A DNA stretch of 6,952 nt, taken from contig JASEHM010000053.1 in assembly GCA_030018895.1 (NCBI GenBank), positions 1 to 6,952 of the forward strand. Direction: 5' to 3'. The DNA is from Candidatus Omnitrophota bacterium. Lineage in GTDB: Bacteria; Omnitrophota; Gorgyraeia; Gygaellales; Profunditerraquicolaceae. The translations under genes and the position numbers were made by a program. Positions 1-4,968 of this stretch are shown here, one piece after another; within the stretch, counting starts at the first letter, position 1; each line of letters begins with the position of its first letter. The notes beneath the pieces are model-generated. The model saw nothing but the letters and a program-made list of their open reading frames with translations, made no database searches and was not told where the DNA came from.

Positions 1-28
1 CTTCTGGCTTGCAGGGCTCGCAATGACG
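1..28. repeat. Right end of a TCATTGCGAG-type palindromic repeat, cut by the window edge
   Basis: The stretch ends in CTCGCAATGACG (17-28), which is the same right-hand end as the complete copy at 3567-3642 (CTCGCAATGACG at 3631-3642). The left half would lie before the window. It is a non-coding intergenic repeat; no reading frame of note crosses it. Its mechanism of spread cannot be judged from this fragment. Confidence 0.6.
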
Positions 29-53
29 GTGTTTTTGTTATTATGACACAGTC

Positions 54-151
54 TGATTGCGAGCCCTGCTGTAGGCGAGGTGAAGCAATCTTAAAATAGG
101 GATTACTTCATCGTCCCGATATCTTCGGTGTCGGAACTCCTCGCAATGTCG
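54..151. repeat. Degenerate full copy of the TCATTGCGAG-type palindromic repeat upstream of nrnA
   Basis: The left arm begins GATTGCGAGCCCTGC (54-68) and runs to GAAGCAATC (82-90). The right arm starts with GATTACTTC (101-109) and ends CTCGCAATGTCG (140-151). The two arms are imperfect inverted complements around a short AT-rich spacer, the layout of the cleaner copy at 3567-3642. Several substitutions in the right arm suggest an older copy. It lies about 30 bp before the nrnA start codon and takes up most of the only non-coding stretch upstream of it, so any promoter or ribosome-binding signal for nrnA must lie within or very near it. No gene is visible in 1-182. Confidence 0.6.
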
Positions 152-182
152 GAGTACTTTCAAAGATGAGTTATCATAAATA

Positions 183-1154
183 ATGAGCATAGCAAAGGCT
201 GTTGCCTGTATAAAAAAATATAATAATTTTCTGGTTACTACCCATACAAACCCTGAAGGTGATGCCTTGGGTTCAGAGTTTGCGTTCGTAAGCCTGCTTA
301 ATAAATTAGGCAAGACTACAATCATTATGAATGAGGATGTTTCGCCGCCAGAGTATGACTTTATATCCGCAAACATTGAGGTAAAGAAATACAAAAGTAG
401 TTTAAAAAAGATAGATTTTGATTGTTTTGTTTTTCTTGATTGCGCGGATTTAAAGAGAACAGGAGAGGTGTACCGGATAAATATAGAAAATAAGCCTATT
501 CTTAATATTGACCACCATATAAGTAATTCTAACTTTGGGTCTGTTAATTGGATTGAGCCTGATTCTTCCTGCTGCGCAGAGATGGTTTATAAACTTTATA
601 AGAGGCTGAATATTCCTTTAGATAAAGAGGCTGCCTTATGTTTATATACAGGCATACTCTCAGACACAGGCTCATTTCGTTATTCTAATACAACGAGTTT
701 TACTCATCAGGTGGTTTCGGAATTGCTAAAGGAAAAGTTAGATATTCCGCAAATTTATAGAAACATATATGAGGATATACCATATCAGGGGATGAAATTA
801 GTAAGCAGGGTTTTATCCGGGATGAAGCGGTATTTTGCCGGAAAGGTAGTGAGTTTTGAGATTAAGCAGAAACTGCTAAAAAATGAAAAATTAACCTTTG
901 ATTTAAGCGATGAGGTGCTGCGGTTTGGCCGGGCGATAAAAGGGATAGAGGCCGTAGTGCTTTTTAAGGAGAATTTAGGGATAAAGAATGAAATACGCGT
1001 TAACTTGAGGTCGCGCGGTTTAATTGATGTAAATAAAATCGCCTCTTTTTTTAATGGCGGCGGCCATAAAACTGCAAGCGGCGCAACTATTAAAGGAGAA
1101 TTAAAACAGGTAAAAAGAATGGTTTTGACAAAAATATCCGAGGCTTTGGCATGA
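183..1154 (+). CDS. nrnA: DHH/DHHA1 phosphoesterase, NrnA-like oligoribonuclease and pAp phosphatase
   Basis: This cytoplasmic metal-dependent phosphoesterase (323 residues) is of the bifunctional nanoRNase/pAp-phosphatase type, which degrades 2-5-nt RNAs and dephosphorylates 3'-phosphoadenosine 5'-phosphate. Visible motifs in order are HTNPEGDALGS (residues 21-31, motif I, with Glu in place of the more usual first Asp, a common variant), FLDCAD (85-90), the signature DHH (110-112), SDTGSFRY (160-167), and the C-terminal DHHA1 motif FNGGGHKTASG (290-300). Length is normal for the family. The ATG at 183 places motif I at the usual distance from the N-terminus. No strong Shine-Dalgarno sequence is seen; the ATG overlaps the stop of a five-codon frame (166-183, TAATG), probably by chance. 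The last codons overlap ribF by 4 bp (ATGA), so the two are likely co-translated. NrnA-like genes often lie between rbfA and truB; truB is missing here. Family assignment is firm; the exact substrate is inferred. Confidence 0.93.
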   Translation: MSIAKAVACIKKYNNFLVTTHTNPEGDALGSEFAFVSLLNKLGKTTIIMNEDVSPPEYDFISANIEVKKYKSSLKKIDFDCFVFLDCADLKRTGEVYRINIENKPILNIDHHISNSNFGSVNWIEPDSSCCAEMVYKLYKRLNIPLDKEAALCLYTGILSDTGSFRYSNTTSFTHQVVSELLKEKLDIPQIYRNIYEDIPYQGMKLVSRVLSGMKRYFAGKVVSFEIKQKLLKNEKLTFDLSDEVLRFGRAIKGIEAVVLFKENLGIKNEIRVNLRSRGLIDVNKIASFFNGGGHKTASGATIKGELKQVKRMVLTKISEALA

Positions 1155-2260
1155 AAACCGTATTTAGTTTAACAAGCTTAAAAAAATATAAAAGGCCTGT
1201 GTTGGCTTTGGGCGTGTTTGATGGCGTGCATTTGGGGCATATAAATATATTAAAGAGCGTGGTCAAGAAGGCGCATGTTGCAAGGGGCACAAGTATGGTT
1301 TTAACCTTTTCTCCGCATCCGCAGAAGGAAGAAAGCCTTTGTTCCTTAGAACATCGCCTAAAGTTAATTAATGAATTGGGTATAGATGTTGCCATTGTTA
1401 TAAATTTTGATAAAAGGTTTGCCTCTATTAGGGCTGCTGATTTTATAAAAAACATTGTAATTAAATTAATTAGACCGCATTTAATTTGCATTGGCAGAAA
1501 TTTTAGATTTGGAAAAAATGCAGAAGGTAGCTGTAAAATGTTAGAAGAGTTTTCAAAGGGTTATAATTATAAACTAAAGGTATTTAGTGTAGTTAAGAGG
1601 CATAATAGGCCTATAAGCAGTACCTTAATCCGTGCATTAATTAAAAAAGGTGATTTGACTCATGCAGAGAGGCTCCTGGGCAGGCAGGTAAGCGTTTTAG
1701 GCACAATTATAAAAGGAAGAAGTTTAGGCAGAAAATTAGGATTTTCTACTGCTAATATTGACGCGCATCATGAGGTTGTTCCGGCTAAAGGAGTGTATGC
1801 GGTAAATATTATTTTAGGAGCAAGGAAATTTAATGGCGTATGCTATATTGGCACTAAACCAACCTTAGGGCTAAAAAACGTAACAGTTCAGCGTTCAGAA
1901 GTAAATCAGGGTGTCATTCCCGCCCCCGTTTTCACGGGGGTAAACTCCAGCGGGAATCCAAAGAGGGTTGACAGAATGGATGCCCGTTTTCACGGGCATG
2001 ACAAAAACGGGAGGCGAGAACTTCCGGAAGCTGAACTGTTACTAAAAAACAGGGTTTATCCTGTTATGTCTTTGAAAGATAATGAGGTTCATATTGAAAC
2101 GCATATCTTTAATTTTAATAAGTATATTTATGGGAATTCTTTAGAGATCCGTTTTATAAAGAAAATAAGGGAAGAAAGAAAGTTTTCTTCCTTTTTTGCG
2201 CTTTCAGAGCAGATTAAAAAAGATATAACCTTTGCTAAAAGAATAATCTCTCGCCGTTAA
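1151..2260 (+). CDS. ribF: Bifunctional riboflavin kinase/FAD synthetase carrying a 57-residue in-frame insertion
   Basis: The product phosphorylates riboflavin to FMN and adenylates FMN to FAD in the cytoplasm. The N-terminal FMN adenylyltransferase domain shows GVFDGVHLGH (residues 21-30), FSPHP (53-57) and ISSTLIR (155-161). The C-terminal kinase domain shows LGFSTAN (196-202), where Thr200 and Asn202 are the expected Mg-ATP ligands and Ser replaces the usual Pro, then GTKPT (234-238) and IETHIFNF (315-322), with Glu316 as the expected catalytic base. The ATG at 1151 has GAGG at 1140-1143 and overlaps nrnA by 4 bp. At 369 residues it is longer than the usual ~310. The excess is residues 244-300, encoded by a palindromic element at 1880-2042 plus its target duplication; without them the protein is 312 residues. 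The insertion falls in the kinase domain between GTKPT and Glu316, so the adenylyltransferase half should be intact while kinase activity may be altered. The frame is open and the C-terminus looks normal, so I call it a gene rather than a pseudogene. Confidence 0.94.
   Translation: MKTVFSLTSLKKYKRPVLALGVFDGVHLGHINILKSVVKKAHVARGTSMVLTFSPHPQKEESLCSLEHRLKLINELGIDVAIVINFDKRFASIRAADFIKNIVIKLIRPHLICIGRNFRFGKNAEGSCKMLEEFSKGYNYKLKVFSVVKRHNRPISSTLIRALIKKGDLTHAERLLGRQVSVLGTIIKGRSLGRKLGFSTANIDAHHEVVPAKGVYAVNIILGARKFNGVCYIGTKPTLGLKNVTVQRSEVNQGVIPAPVFTGVNSSGNPKRVDRMDARFHGHDKNGRRELPEAELLLKNRVYPVMSLKDNEVHIETHIFNFNKYIYGNSLEIRFIKKIREERKFSSFFALSEQIKKDITFAKRIISRR
1872..2050. mobile_element. MITE-like palindromic element with target duplication, inserted in-frame in ribF
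   Basis: The element proper is 1880-2042 (163 bp). It begins GTAACAGTTCAGC (1880-1892) and ends with the exact reverse complement GCTGAACTGTTAC (2030-2042); the match continues imperfectly for about 10 more bases (TTC..GAAG on both sides). It is flanked by identical TAAAAAAC at 1872-1879 and 2043-2050; counting the preceding C, CTAAAAAAC is repeated, the second C being shared with the right terminal repeat. One target copy plus the element is 171 bp, or 57 codons, so the ribF frame is kept. Of the three forward frames only the ribF one is stop-free: the second begins with TAA at 1881 and the third has TGA at 1969. It encodes no transposase, so it would need one supplied in trans. The interior is a two-hairpin core described separately. 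Confidence 0.88.
1911..2003. repeat. TGTCATTCCCGC-type two-hairpin core inside the ribF element
   Basis: The core starts TGTCATTCCCG (1912-1922) and ends CGGGCATGACA (1993-2003), inverted complements with one mismatch. Within it are two hairpins with the same TTTTCA loop: CCCCCG (1923-1928) with CGGGGG (1935-1940), and ATGCCCG (1980-1986) with CGGGCAT (1993-1999). A further pairing joins ATTCCCGC (1916-1923) with GCGGGAAT (1950-1957). The left half is the same type as the repeat starting at 6903. The ATTCCC...GGGAAT layout resembles the dRS3 repeat known in Neisseria, without implying homology. Here it is translated as part of ribF. Confidence 0.75.
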
Positions 2261-2279
2261 TTCCACGAAAATAAAGGGA

Positions 2280-2345
2280 AATCAAGGGGACGGTTCTGTT
2301 TTTCTGCTATTTTTCTGAAGGGAAAAACAGAACCGTCCCTTGATT
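2280..2345. repeat. Near-perfect 24-bp palindrome of GGGGACGGTTCTG type between ribF and rsmD
   Basis: The left arm 2280-2304 contains AAGGGGACGGTTCTG and the right arm 2321-2345 contains CAGAACCGTCCCTT. They pair over about 24 bp with a single unpaired G on the left (four G against three C), around a 16-base loop (2305-2320). It starts 20 bp after the ribF stop and ends 6 bp before the chosen rsmD ATG, nearly filling the gap. No T-run follows the right arm, so it is not a canonical intrinsic terminator. Similar GGGGACGGTTCT palindromes are common in several uncultivated lineages, and REP-like palindromes are often moved by Y1 (RAYT) transposases; that link is inference here, as no such gene is present. 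Confidence 0.8.
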
Positions 2346-2351
2346 CAGGTG

Positions 2352-2897
2352 ATGCGCATAACTACTGGCAAATACCGGGGTAGAATAATTAAAATGCCTG
2401 AAGGCATCCGGCCTACGCAGGAGAAGGTAAGGAAGGCAGTCTTTGATATTTTAGGCAATATAGAGGGTGTATCTTTTTTGGAGCTATTCGCAGGTTCAGG
2501 CGCTATAGGAATAGAGGCATTATCCAGAGGCGCAGCAGAGGTGGTTTTTGTGGAAAAGGACAGAAGGTGTATCCGTAGGATTGAAGAAAACCCTATGCAA
2601 GGGGAAGAGGCTACGCTAAAACATTTTCAAGTTCTTGGCCTGGATGTATTTAAGGCATTAGAACAGTTGGAAAAAGAAGATAAAAAGTTTGATGTAATCT
2701 TCTTAGATCCTCCTTATTATGAAGATATGGCAAAAAAAACCTTGCAAATGCTGGCTGGCTATGATATATTAGCGCCCAATGGTTTAATTATTGTCCAGCA
2801 TTTTAAAAAAGACGATCTTGCGGATAATATAGAAGATTTAACGTTGTTTAAACAAAGGAGATACGGGAATACTGTATTGTCGTTTTATAGCCATTAA
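2352..2897 (+). CDS. rsmD: 16S rRNA (guanine966-N2)-methyltransferase
   Basis: RsmD methylates G966 of 16S rRNA on assembling 30S subunits using S-adenosylmethionine. The 181-residue protein opens with MRITTGKYRGR, the typical RsmD start, followed by RPTQEKVRKAVFDIL (positions 20-34), the SAM-binding LELFAGSGAIGIEALSRG (near 43-60), and the catalytic LDPPY (near 117-121) that marks N2-guanine and N6-adenine methyltransferases. I chose ATG 2352 because the family consensus starts here. GTG at 2349 and TTG at 2340 are in frame, but the TTG falls inside the palindrome arm. No well-spaced Shine-Dalgarno is visible: AGGTG abuts the ATG, and the palindrome occupies the usual position, so translation may be weak or dependent on read-through from ribF. 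rsmD followed by coaD is a widely conserved pair, which supports the call. Confidence 0.94.
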   Translation: MRITTGKYRGRIIKMPEGIRPTQEKVRKAVFDILGNIEGVSFLELFAGSGAIGIEALSRGAAEVVFVEKDRRCIRRIEENPMQGEEATLKHFQVLGLDVFKALEQLEKEDKKFDVIFLDPPYYEDMAKKTLQMLAGYDILAPNGLIIVQHFKKDDLADNIEDLTLFKQRRYGNTVLSFYSH

Positions 2898-2905
2898 CCA
2901 AACCA

Positions 2906-2927
2906 GCCTTCGGCTTCGCCGAGAGGC
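2906..2927 (+). other. Short GC-rich hairpin after rsmD
   Basis: GCCT (2906-2909) and CGGC (2911-2914) pair with GCCG (2918-2921) and AGGC (2924-2927) around a TTC loop with a small internal bulge. It lies 8 bp after the rsmD stop. The absence of a T-tract argues against a strong intrinsic terminator; it may be a remnant of a palindromic repeat. The rest of the 103-bp gap up to coaD is AT-rich and shows nothing else I can support. Confidence 0.4.
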
Positions 2928-3000
2928 GAGCACCCTAATCTTAACCTAATAACATAACCTGAAAAATAGATAAAGTAATTGCTAAAGTAACTTTAAAACT

Positions 3001-3492
3001 ATGTGTCAAACAGCTATATACCCAGGGACATTTGATCCAGTAACTTACGGCCATATTGACCTTATTAAAAGGGCGCAGGAGATATTTTCTGAAGTTATTG
3101 TAGCTGTGGCTCATAATCCCTACAAAGAGCCGCTTTTTAGCGCAAAAGAAAGAGTTGAGATGATCAAACAGGCAATTAACGGCCTTAAGGGAGTAGTGAT
3201 TTGTGATTTTGACAATTTAGTCGTGGATTTCGCAACTAAGCACAAGGCAAAAATTTTAATCAGAGGCATGCGCATGGTTTCTGATTTTGAGTATGAATTT
3301 CAGATGGCCTTAACTAACAGAAAGCTTGCCGCTCATATTGAAACAATTTTCCTTATGCCGCAGGAATCCTATAGTTATCTTTCTTCAAGGCTTCTAAAGG
3401 AGGCAGCAGCTTTAGGCGCGGATTTATCAGCCTTTGTGCCGAATTTTGTTGAAAAAGCGCTAAAAGAAAAATTGTCTGCAATTGGTAAATGA
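3001..3492 (+). CDS. coaD: Phosphopantetheine adenylyltransferase
   Basis: CoaD transfers AMP from ATP to 4'-phosphopantetheine to give dephospho-CoA, the penultimate step of coenzyme A synthesis, in the cytoplasm. The protein has 163 residues, normal for the bacterial enzyme. It shows the nucleotidyltransferase start AIYPGTFDPVTYGH (residues 5-18, with Thr10 and His18 as the expected substrate and catalytic residues), ILIRGMR (85-91), the conserved FEYEFQMALTNRKLA segment (96-110) and YSYLSSRLLKE (124-134), which corresponds to the ISSTxVKE motif. The ATG at 3001 is the only start that places the first motif normally; the bases before it are AT-rich without an obvious Shine-Dalgarno. It follows rsmD, its usual partner, and its product feeds CoA to the fatty-acid genes downstream. 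Confidence 0.96.
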   Translation: MCQTAIYPGTFDPVTYGHIDLIKRAQEIFSEVIVAVAHNPYKEPLFSAKERVEMIKQAINGLKGVVICDFDNLVVDFATKHKAKILIRGMRMVSDFEYEFQMALTNRKLAAHIETIFLMPQESYSYLSSRLLKEAAALGADLSAFVPNFVEKALKEKLSAIGK

Positions 3493-3531
3493 TTGAAGAT
3501 AGTTGTAATTGATAAAGGGATCAGGAAATTA

Positions 3532-3670
3532 TTAGATAACTGAGCAGTGTGCATAATTCATGTTTTGTCATTGCGAGGGAGCGAAGCGACCGAAGCAATC
3601 CCGTTTTTGAGATTGCTTCGCCCCTTCGGGGCTCGCAATGACGAAAGAATGATGTGCACTGCTTAGATAA
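3532..3670. mobile_element. Miniature palindromic element with candidate target duplication between coaD and rpmF
   Basis: The core runs from TGTCATTGCGAGG (3567-3579) to CTCGCAATGACG (3631-3642), with inner arms CGAAGCAATC (3591-3600) and GATTGCTTCG (3611-3620). Outside it a second, different inverted repeat starts CTGAGCAGTG (3540-3549) and ends CACTGCTTAG (3657-3666), with one mismatch in 10 and matching further inward (GCAT/ATGT region). TTAGATAA occurs at both 3532-3539 and 3663-3670. Because the right copy overlaps the outer arm, the true duplication may be only the 4-bp ATAA that abuts both arms. There is no coding capacity. It fills most of the 203-bp gap; the remaining part, 3493-3531, shows no feature. 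Confidence 0.65.
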
Positions 3671-3682
3671 TTAGCGTTAGTG

Positions 3683-3689
3683 AAAGGAG
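3683..3689 (+). promoter_or_regulatory. Shine-Dalgarno sequence for rpmF
   Basis: AAAGGAG lies 6 bases before the GTG start of rpmF. It is the clearest ribosome-binding site in the window and settles the choice of a GTG start. It is in unique sequence just outside the palindromic element. Confidence 0.8.
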
Positions 3690-3695
3690 CAAGAA

Positions 3696-3896
3696 GTGCC
3701 ATTACCTAAAAGGAGACATTCTAAACAGCGCGGTAAAAAACGCCGTACACATTGGAAGCTTAATCCTTCCAGCCTCATACCTTGCCCTCAATGTAAGGAA
3801 TTGAAATTACCTCATCGGGCATGCCTTGTCTGTGGGTATTATGATGGCAGGCAGGTATTAGAGATTAAAGTTAAAGAGAAGAAAAAAAGAAGATAA
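3696..3896 (+). CDS. rpmF: Large ribosomal subunit protein bL32
   Basis: bL32 is a small structural protein of the 50S subunit. The 66-residue product starts MPLPKRRHSKQRGKKRRTHW, the typical basic N-terminal extension, and has a zinc ribbon with Cys30, Cys33, Cys43 and Cys46 (CPQC and CLVC), so it is the zinc-binding form, not the cysteine-less paralogue. A Lys/Arg-rich tail follows. The GTG start is supported by the strong Shine-Dalgarno and by the family N-terminus. rpmF directly before plsX is a classic arrangement. The DUF177/YceD gene that often precedes rpmF is not found in the gap upstream. The Zn form alone implies no special zinc regulation. Confidence 0.96.
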   Translation: MPLPKRRHSKQRGKKRRTHWKLNPSSLIPCPQCKELKLPHRACLVCGYYDGRQVLEIKVKEKKKRR

Positions 3897-3900
3897 GTTG

Positions 3901-3952
3901 TTAACTCGTTAGCCTTTTGTCTGTTAGCTTGTTAAGTCTATTAACGAGTTAA
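3901..3952. repeat. Inverted repeat TTAACTCGTTA between rpmF and plsX
   Basis: TTAACTCGTTA (3901-3911) is exactly complementary to TAACGAGTTAA (3942-3952), with a 30-base loop that itself contains a related GTTAGCTTGTTAAG (3923-3936). It begins 4 bp after the rpmF stop. The stem is AT-rich and is not followed by a T-run, so a terminator is unlikely. It could weaken or modulate read-through from rpmF into plsX, or be another dispersed repeat. Both readings are inference. Confidence 0.65.
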
Positions 3953-3975
3953 GCAGGCAAATAGGTAAATAGGCA

Positions 3976-4968
3976 ATGAAAATAATAGTTGATGCAATGG
4001 GCGGGGATCATGCGCCTGCAGTGGTAATTGAAGGGGCAATTGAAGGGGTAAAGGAATATAATTGCGAGATTATTCTAGTAGGAGACGAGAATAAGATTAA
4101 ACCCCTTCTTTCTAAAAATAGATATTTAGGGGATAAAATTTCTATTTGTCATACTGAAGAAGTAATTGAAATGCATGAATCTCCAGCAACGAGCGTGCGC
4201 AGAAAGAGGAATTCTTCTATTGTTGTTGGGATGAATCTGATTAAGGAAGGCAAGGGAGACGCTTTTTTTAGCGCTGGTAATACCGGAGCAGTTGTCTGTG
4301 CGGCAACTTTAGGTTTAGGCCTCTTGCCCGGTATCGAGAGGCCTGGTATAGCTATTGTTACGCCTACTTTGAAAGGTATATCCTTAATCGTTGATGTAGG
4401 TGCTAATATTGACGCAAAGCCTATGCATTTATTGCAATATGGCATTATGGGAAGCGCTTATTTAGAGAGTATATTCAATAGGCCAAACCCTATAGTAGGG
4501 CTTTTGAATGTGGGTGAGGAGGAGACTAAAGGGACGGATTTTGTTAAGGAGAGCTATGAACTGCTTTCAAAGAGCAGGCTTAATTTTATCGGCAATATTG
4601 AGGGAAAGGCGCTTTTTTCCGGTAAGTGCGATGTGGTTGTCTGCGATGGGTTTGTAGGCAATATTGCGTTAAAGGTTACAGAAGGGACTGCAGAGGCAAT
4701 TCAGGTATTTTTAAAACGGCATCTTTTGAAGACAGGCCTTTTAGGAAAAATAGGCATACTTTTATTAAAAAAGACATTTATCAAATTTAAAAAAGAGCTT
4801 GATTATGCTGAATACGGAGGCGCTCCTTTATTAGGGGTAAATGGCATGGTGTTTATCGGGCATGGCCGTTCTAATGTCAGGGCAATCAGAAATGCTATTC
4901 GTGCAGCTATTGAGGAAGTAAAGAATCAGGTTAATCAGAAGATTGTAGAGGCGATTAAAAATAAATGA
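3976..4968 (+). CDS. plsX: Phosphate acyltransferase PlsX (acyl-ACP:phosphate)
   Basis: PlsX converts acyl-ACP and inorganic phosphate to acyl-phosphate, the donor for PlsY in phosphatidic acid synthesis; it works at the inner face of the membrane as a peripheral protein. The 330-residue length is normal. Seen in order are the family start MKIIVDAMGGDHAP (residues 1-14), RRKRNSS (75-81, the usual RRKKDSS), FFSAGNTGAV (97-106), ERPGIA (121-126), VDVGAN (139-144), the GLLNVGEEE segment in the middle, and CDGFVGNIALK in the C-terminal third. There is no predicted transmembrane segment. The ATG at 3976 gives the exact family start; the upstream AGG triplets form only a weak ribosome site. The end overlaps fabH by ATGA, indicating translational coupling. 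Confidence 0.96.
   Translation: MKIIVDAMGGDHAPAVVIEGAIEGVKEYNCEIILVGDENKIKPLLSKNRYLGDKISICHTEEVIEMHESPATSVRRKRNSSIVVGMNLIKEGKGDAFFSAGNTGAVVCAATLGLGLLPGIERPGIAIVTPTLKGISLIVDVGANIDAKPMHLLQYGIMGSAYLESIFNRPNPIVGLLNVGEEETKGTDFVKESYELLSKSRLNFIGNIEGKALFSGKCDVVVCDGFVGNIALKVTEGTAEAIQVFLKRHLLKTGLLGKIGILLLKKTFIKFKKELDYAEYGGAPLLGVNGMVFIGHGRSNVRAIRNAIRAAIEEVKNQVNQKIVEAIKNK

Noticed and set aside
38..183. Possible outer inverted repeat TTATTATGA / TCATAAATAA around the 54-151 repeat, like the other two elements
   Set aside because: The match is short, AT-rich and needs a gap; no flanking duplication was found, so chance is a fair explanation.
41..394. Reverse-strand reading frame of 117 codons across the leader and the start of nrnA
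   Set aside because: It overlaps a clear NrnA N-terminus with motif I and runs through palindromic repeat; its translation shows no recognisable family feature.
1090..1491. Reverse-strand reading frame of 133 codons opposite ribF
   Set aside because: It lies opposite the conserved adenylyltransferase motifs of RibF and has no start signal or family feature.
1880..2042. Considered ribF to be a pseudogene or frameshifted because of the odd inserted stretch
   Set aside because: The inserted length is a multiple of three, there is no stop, and all motifs on both sides are intact and in one frame.
2930..3000. Possible sigma-70 promoter for coaD in the AT-rich leader
   Set aside because: No -35 and -10 pair with proper spacing and distance to the start could be supported by eye in such AT-rich sequence.
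3570..3642. Considered whether the palindromes are CRISPR repeats or a structured RNA
   Set aside because: There are no regularly spaced direct repeats with unique spacers and no cas genes; the arms are inverted copies typical of dispersed palindromic repeats.
4149..4445. Reverse-strand reading frame of 98 codons opposite plsX
   Set aside because: It is antisense to conserved PlsX motifs; nothing supports translation.
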